A stretch of DNA of 8,184 bases from Methanosarcinaceae archaeon (GTDB taxonomy: Archaea; Halobacteriota; Methanosarcinia; Methanosarcinales; Methanosarcinaceae): positions 1 to 8,184 of the forward strand of contig JAQVBP010000132.1 in the NCBI GenBank assembly GCA_028690255.1, written 5' to 3'. Shown piece by piece: positions 5,846 through 8,184 of this stretch. A model generated the notes under the pieces. The model was not told the origin of the DNA. It did not search any database and worked only from the letters and a program-made list of their open reading frames with translations. The translations under genes were made by a program, and so were the position numbers. The number at the start of each line of letters is the position of its first letter. Position 1 is the stretch's first letter.

Positions 5846-5875
5846 AGAATAAGAAAATGGGACTTTTAGCCCCAT
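5846..5875 (-). terminator. terminator or attenuator after the fibre subunit gene
   Basis: On the minus strand ATGGGGC and GTCCCAT (5857-5875) form a seven-pair stem with one wobble and a TAAAA loop, followed at once by TTTTCTTATTC (5846-5856). It sits 30 bases after the stop of the subunit gene. Partial read-through would give much subunit and little peptidase, as in many fibre operons. Confidence 0.55.
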
Positions 5876-5904
5876 CAACAAAATTCTCTGTTATTTCAGG
5901 ATGC

Positions 5905-6564
5905 TTACGGACTCCTGTCCTGGTCTAAAGTGAAGCTAATATTAAAAGTACAGTTATCGGACTGAATTGTATTGCCCACACCTTCGAGAAGCGTATAAGC
6001 TACAATGAATTGTCCAAAGTCAGCTCCTCCTGCAACGCTGTTCTGTACCCCGGGCCAGGTTTCATTAAAATTGTTCAAAGTATCGTATACAGCATCCAGT
6101 GATACAATATTGCCATGTGATTCTGTGGTCCCGTTTGATAAAAGACAATAATCTCCAGCAGTCCAGTCCCCACTCTGATCGACGTCCATCCAGAAGACTA
6201 ATCTAAGGTAAGCACCAAGCTCCCCTCCGACAGTTGTATCTCCCGATTCCCTCTCTGGCTCCGTAATTACATTTTCATTATTTATAATATTGTCAATCTT
6301 AACACTGAGATTACCTGCAATCGATCCTTCGTTAGAAATGAGCCAGATGGCTGCTGAATCGTTGCTGTCCCCGGGCTTGAGATTTGAAAAGGTCATCGTT
6401 TCCGTACATTCATCGTCGTCCCCTACCTTCAGGTTAAGAGTCCCGGTAGTGAAAGTATTGCCCTCGGCTACTTCTACATCATTGAAATATGCATAGGTGC
6501 TTCCGCCCACAAGGAAAAGTGCGGATGCAATTGCCATGATACTTAACAGTACATCAGTCTTCAT
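5905..6564 (-). CDS. TasA/camelysin-type fibre subunit with SipW-class signal peptide
   Basis: A 219-residue exported protein; ATG at 6564 with GGAGGGG five bases upstream. The N-terminus has the SipW-dependent signature: a hydrophobic core, GGSTYA, then YFNDVEVAEGNTFTTGTLNL. Compare Bacillus TasA, where GGGTWA precedes AFND. Cleavage is likely after Ala25. The mature part is a predicted beta-sandwich with a PGDS turn (residues 64-67), NEGSIAGNLSVKI (78-90) and a final strand TFNISFTL. Residues 127-138 (DVDQSGDWTAGD) look like a calcium-binding loop. Cysteines 53, 140 and 205 could allow a disulphide. Several N-glycosylation sequons are present. TasA and the archaeal bundling pilin AbpA polymerise by donating the N-terminal strand to the next subunit, and the same is plausible here. 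It could instead be a non-polymerising camelysin relative. First gene of the module with peptidase and anchor. Confidence 0.85.
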   Translation of the reverse strand: MKTDVLLSIMAIASALFLVGGSTYAYFNDVEVAEGNTFTTGTLNLKVGDDDECTETMTFSNLKPGDSNDSAAIWLISNEGSIAGNLSVKIDNIINNENVITEPERESGDTTVGGELGAYLRLVFWMDVDQSGDWTAGDYCLLSNGTTESHGNIVSLDAVYDTLNNFNETWPGVQNSVAGGADFGQFIVAYTLLEGVGNTIQSDNCTFNISFTLDQDRSP

Positions 6565-6941
6565 AGAGCCCCTCCATATTAGACATTGTTTAAAAAATTA
6601 GCATACAATACCCCAAATAGGATAGAATTAAACTGTATGATTAAATAAGATTAAGATAATAAATACTTTGTGATTAAATATACAATGTTTATTATTTATG
6701 AAGCTGGTATTAATTAATAATCATATAAAGTAAAACCATATCCAGACATTTTTCCAGCTCTCCGGAAAAATTTCCAGCCCGGTTATCTCAAACACCAAAG
6801 TCCCGGTCACTCAAAATATCCGGCCTGTTCTGAAGAGGGACGCCAAACTTAAAAATGAAATTATAAATATTTGGAGGTCCCACACATTTCAGATAAACCT
6901 GAAATTAATCCTGAAATTGAGATCTGAAGGGCTGAAATAAA
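6565..6941. promoter_or_regulatory. divergent intergenic region with two promoters and a hairpin
   Basis: No gene is seen. For the minus-strand fibre gene a TATA-like TATATTTAAT lies at 6673-6682, though the area is so AT-rich that other positions are possible. For the plus-strand gene at 6942, TTATAAATAT (6861-6870) would start transcription near 6891. In between, TTTTTCC (6749-6755) and GGAAAAA (6764-6770) form an inverted repeat with TTTCCAGC words on both sides, a possible operator. A short tandem duplication, CCTGAAATTAAT/CCTGAAATTGAG, lies just upstream of the plus-strand gene. Confidence 0.4.
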
Positions 6942-7445
6942 ATGGGTGGAGAAGACTGGAAAATCATTGCCGGAATTTTAGGGATGGCTGCCGTATTTTT
7001 CTTATTGTCCGCATTCTTAACGGAATATCCGGGGCAGGGCCTGACCGGGGAACAGGACCATGTTTCGACCCCAGGGGAAGATATCGAGGACAGGGCCGGA
7101 GAGCCCAAAATATTTTACCATTACGAGGGGCCACAGCCTGAAGACGGGGACACTTTTGGGGGCAATGGAGAAAATGAAGAACCTGAAGAGATTTTTGTCC
7201 TGAAAACGGGAGATAAACTTGACCTGGGAAACGATTATACCCTTAAAATCAAGCAGATTGATTCCGAAGGAAAAAAGGTATGGCTGGAAATAGAAAGACG
7301 GGAAAAATTCATTGACGACAAAATCATTCATGTTTCAGGTTCCTGGGAAGTTCAACCAGAAGGGAAAAACGGGAGGATTATTGAAATTTACGCGACCGAA
7401 ATCCTGGAATCCGAGCTTGAGCTTGAAGTGCGGCAAAGACCATGA
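6942..7445 (+). CDS. membrane-anchored protein with S-layer (DUF1608-like) domain
   Basis: A 167-residue protein, the only well-supported plus-strand gene. Residues 7-27 are a single membrane segment or signal anchor with the rest outside. Residues 28-82 are an acidic, Gly/Pro/Glu-rich stalk. Residues about 83-167 match the pattern of the Methanosarcina S-layer domain: a GDKLDLGNDYTLKIKQID stretch, then KKVWLEIERR, then FIDDKIIHVSGSW. S-layer proteins usually have two full copies plus a C-terminal anchor, so this short N-anchored protein with one partial domain is more likely an accessory or sensor of the cell surface. The ATG is preceded only by a weak AGGG about 13 bases upstream. It is divergent from the fibre subunit gene and convergent with the tRNA, 26 bases away. 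Confidence 0.8.
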   Translation: MGGEDWKIIAGILGMAAVFFLLSAFLTEYPGQGLTGEQDHVSTPGEDIEDRAGEPKIFYHYEGPQPEDGDTFGGNGENEEPEEIFVLKTGDKLDLGNDYTLKIKQIDSEGKKVWLEIERREKFIDDKIIHVSGSWEVQPEGKNGRIIEIYATEILESELELEVRQRP

Positions 7446-7471
7446 AAAAAAATACCAAAAAAGTTTCAGAA

Positions 7472-7543
7472 TGCGACCGCCGGGATTCGAACCCGGGTTC
7501 TAAGCTTGGGAAGCTCAGGTCATAGCCACTAAACCACGGTCGC
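7472..7543 (-). tRNA. tRNA-Gly (anticodon CCC)
   Basis: Minus strand, 72 bases. The acceptor stem GCGACCG pairs with CGGTCGC, with A as discriminator base. The D arm contains AGTGG; the anticodon stem TGAGC/GCTTA holds the loop TTCCCAA, anticodon CCC, which reads GGG. The T arm is CCGGG-TTCGAAT-CCCGG. CCA is not encoded and must be added after transcription. No intron. Confidence 0.95.
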
Positions 7544-7562
7544 ACGCCTGTTAGTATTGCCT

Positions 7563-7569
7563 TACATAT
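7563..7569 (-). promoter_or_regulatory. TATA box of tRNA-Gly
   Basis: The minus strand reads TATGTAA, centred about 23 bases before the tRNA 5' end, the usual archaeal spacing for a short or absent 5' leader. Confidence 0.45.
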
Positions 7570-7665
7570 CTCTTTTTATTAAAATAGTTTTTGGTGCCGT
7601 ACGTATTGCGACATCTCAATTTCATCAGTATATAGAAAAGTTACGAGGAAAACTAAAGTGAACGG

Positions 7666-7716
7666 CTCTGAGCTAAAGCCTCAGAGTAATCTGTTGAAGT
7701 TTTGTAGATTTTTTTT
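7666..7716 (+). terminator. possible terminator hairpin with distant T tract
   Basis: CTCTGAG (7666-7672) and CTCAGAG (7680-7686) form a perfect seven-pair stem. A run of eight T (7709-7716) follows 22 bases later on the plus strand. It could end plus-strand transcription that has run past the tRNA, but the distance makes this weak; the same hairpin could act on the minus-strand transcript of the gene at 7813. Confidence 0.3.
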
Positions 7717-7784
7717 CCGGATTCACATTGAGAGCGGTTTTATACCGATCCGGGATTCTCTCGGACAGGGATTCCTCAACTATT

Positions 7785-7800
7785 CCCCCACCCCCTTCCC
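7785..7800 (-). other. G-rich run after the zinc-motif gene
   Basis: The minus strand reads GGGAAGGGGGTGGGGG beginning 12 bases after the stop codon at 7813. Only three long G runs are present, so a standard three-layer quadruplex within one strand is not assured. A two-layer quadruplex or a pause site is possible. Confidence 0.3.
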
Positions 7801-7812
7801 TATCGACTCAGA

Positions 7813-8031
7813 TTAAAACCGAGCCCAGCCACTTCCCCCGCAGACTCTGCAGAGCCCGTCTCCCGACTGGCCCGCGCCCCCGCAAACATGACATATCCTG
7901 GCAGGCTGGGCGACAAGAACAGTACCTTGCCCCCCGCAAGCCTTGCAGAGACCCCCGTCCGAACACCCTGAACCGTTACATAATGTGCAGACTTCCGGAG
8001 CATAGTCTGTTTCAATATAAGTGTGGAGCAT
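7813..8031 (-). CDS. small protein with four CxxCxGxG (DnaJ-type) zinc motifs
   Basis: A 72-residue protein. The ATG at 8031 is chosen because AGGTGA lies four bases upstream; the longer frame to 8073 adds a hydrophobic stretch without a ribosome site. Four motifs follow one another: CTLCNGSG (residues 15-22), CKACGGQG (29-36), CHVCGGAG (47-54) and CRVCGGSG (61-68). This is the cysteine-rich zinc-binding domain of DnaJ/Hsp40, which normally folds as two zinc clusters and helps bind unfolded protein. There is no J-domain, Gly/Phe region or C-terminal substrate domain, and the spacers between motifs are short. It is therefore a stand-alone zinc-ribbon-like protein, perhaps a chaperone adaptor or redox protein. 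No signal peptide, so cytoplasmic. A TATA box is at 8110-8119. Function unknown. Confidence 0.8.
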   Translation of the reverse strand: MLHTYIETDYAPEVCTLCNGSGCSDGGLCKACGGQGTVLVAQPARICHVCGGAGQSGDGLCRVCGGSGWARF

Positions 8032-8109
8032 TGAATCACCTTTAACCCTAAAATAAATAAGCTGAAAATACATTTCCTGAGAGTATTTTTCCTGTATTTC
8101 AAAAAAAAA

Positions 8110-8119
8110 TTTATATTTA
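8110..8119 (-). promoter_or_regulatory. TATA box of the zinc-motif gene
   Basis: The minus strand reads TAAATATAAA. Transcription would start near 8090, giving a leader of about 58 bases with the ribosome site AGGTGA before ATG 8031. Confidence 0.5.
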
Positions 8120-8184
8120 GTTTTGGTTTTCTAAGATAAAAGGGCTTGCATCCCACTATAAAAAGAAAAGGTTATAACAAGCCG

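Noticed and set aside
5807..5881. Longer signal peptidase start at TTG 5881 or ATG 5875
   Set aside because: It would begin in a terminator-like hairpin without a ribosome site; ATG 5806 has GGGTGG upstream and gives the usual family N-terminus.
6873..6927. GGAGGT followed by a 13-codon frame starting at ATT
   Set aside because: The GGAGGT would lie upstream of the transcript start predicted from the TATA box at 6861-6870, and ATT starts are very rare.
7800..8156. 118-codon minus-strand frame and its 105-codon plus-strand counterpart
   Set aside because: Both are shadows of the zinc-motif gene; only the frame at 7813-8031 keeps the four CxxCxGxG motifs.

Overview
The window looks like chromosomal DNA of a methanogenic archaeon of the Methanosarcina type. 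The reasons are an archaeal signal peptidase with a Ser-His-Asp signature, a membrane-anchored protein with a Methanosarcina-style S-layer (DUF1608-like) domain, a tRNA without encoded CCA, AT-rich TATA boxes about 25 bases before probable transcript starts, long leaders, and secreted proteins rich in N-glycosylation sequons. Genus is inferred from family knowledge, not from a search.

Almost every gene is on the minus strand and almost every product is secreted or membrane-bound. Read in the minus direction from about 6564, a TasA/camelysin-type fibre subunit (5905-6564) is followed by a SipW-like signal peptidase I (5261-5806) and a membrane protein (3940-5127) whose outer domain resembles the same TasA fold and whose cytoplasmic tail resembles a degenerate PIN domain. 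This looks like an archaeal version of the Bacillus TasA-SipW matrix-fibre module. Hairpins with T-rich tracts lie after the subunit gene and at the end of the peptidase gene, suggesting stepped expression. Next comes a secreted kelch-like beta-propeller protein (2386-3765).

Between 1540 and 2385 there is no convincing protein gene. The stretch holds a 29-bp tandem repeat (1584-1706), a 10-bp inverted repeat, and a strongly structured region at 2003-2208 behind its own TATA box. That region is a candidate non-coding RNA. Its last hairpin has a near-copy at 2278-2297 whose changes preserve pairing, which suggests a small IS200/IS605-like non-autonomous element.

At the left end are two small exported proteins (82-591 and 940-1536) that share a short sequence motif, present twice in the second. 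The first gene runs into a 10-bp tandem repeat (1-98). It also shares a conserved leader block of about 30 bases with the kelch gene, so those two genes may be co-regulated.

At the right end, a plus-strand gene encodes the S-layer-domain protein (6942-7445). It is followed by tRNA-Gly(CCC) on the minus strand (7472-7543) and a 72-residue protein with four CxxCxGxG zinc-binding motifs (7813-8031).
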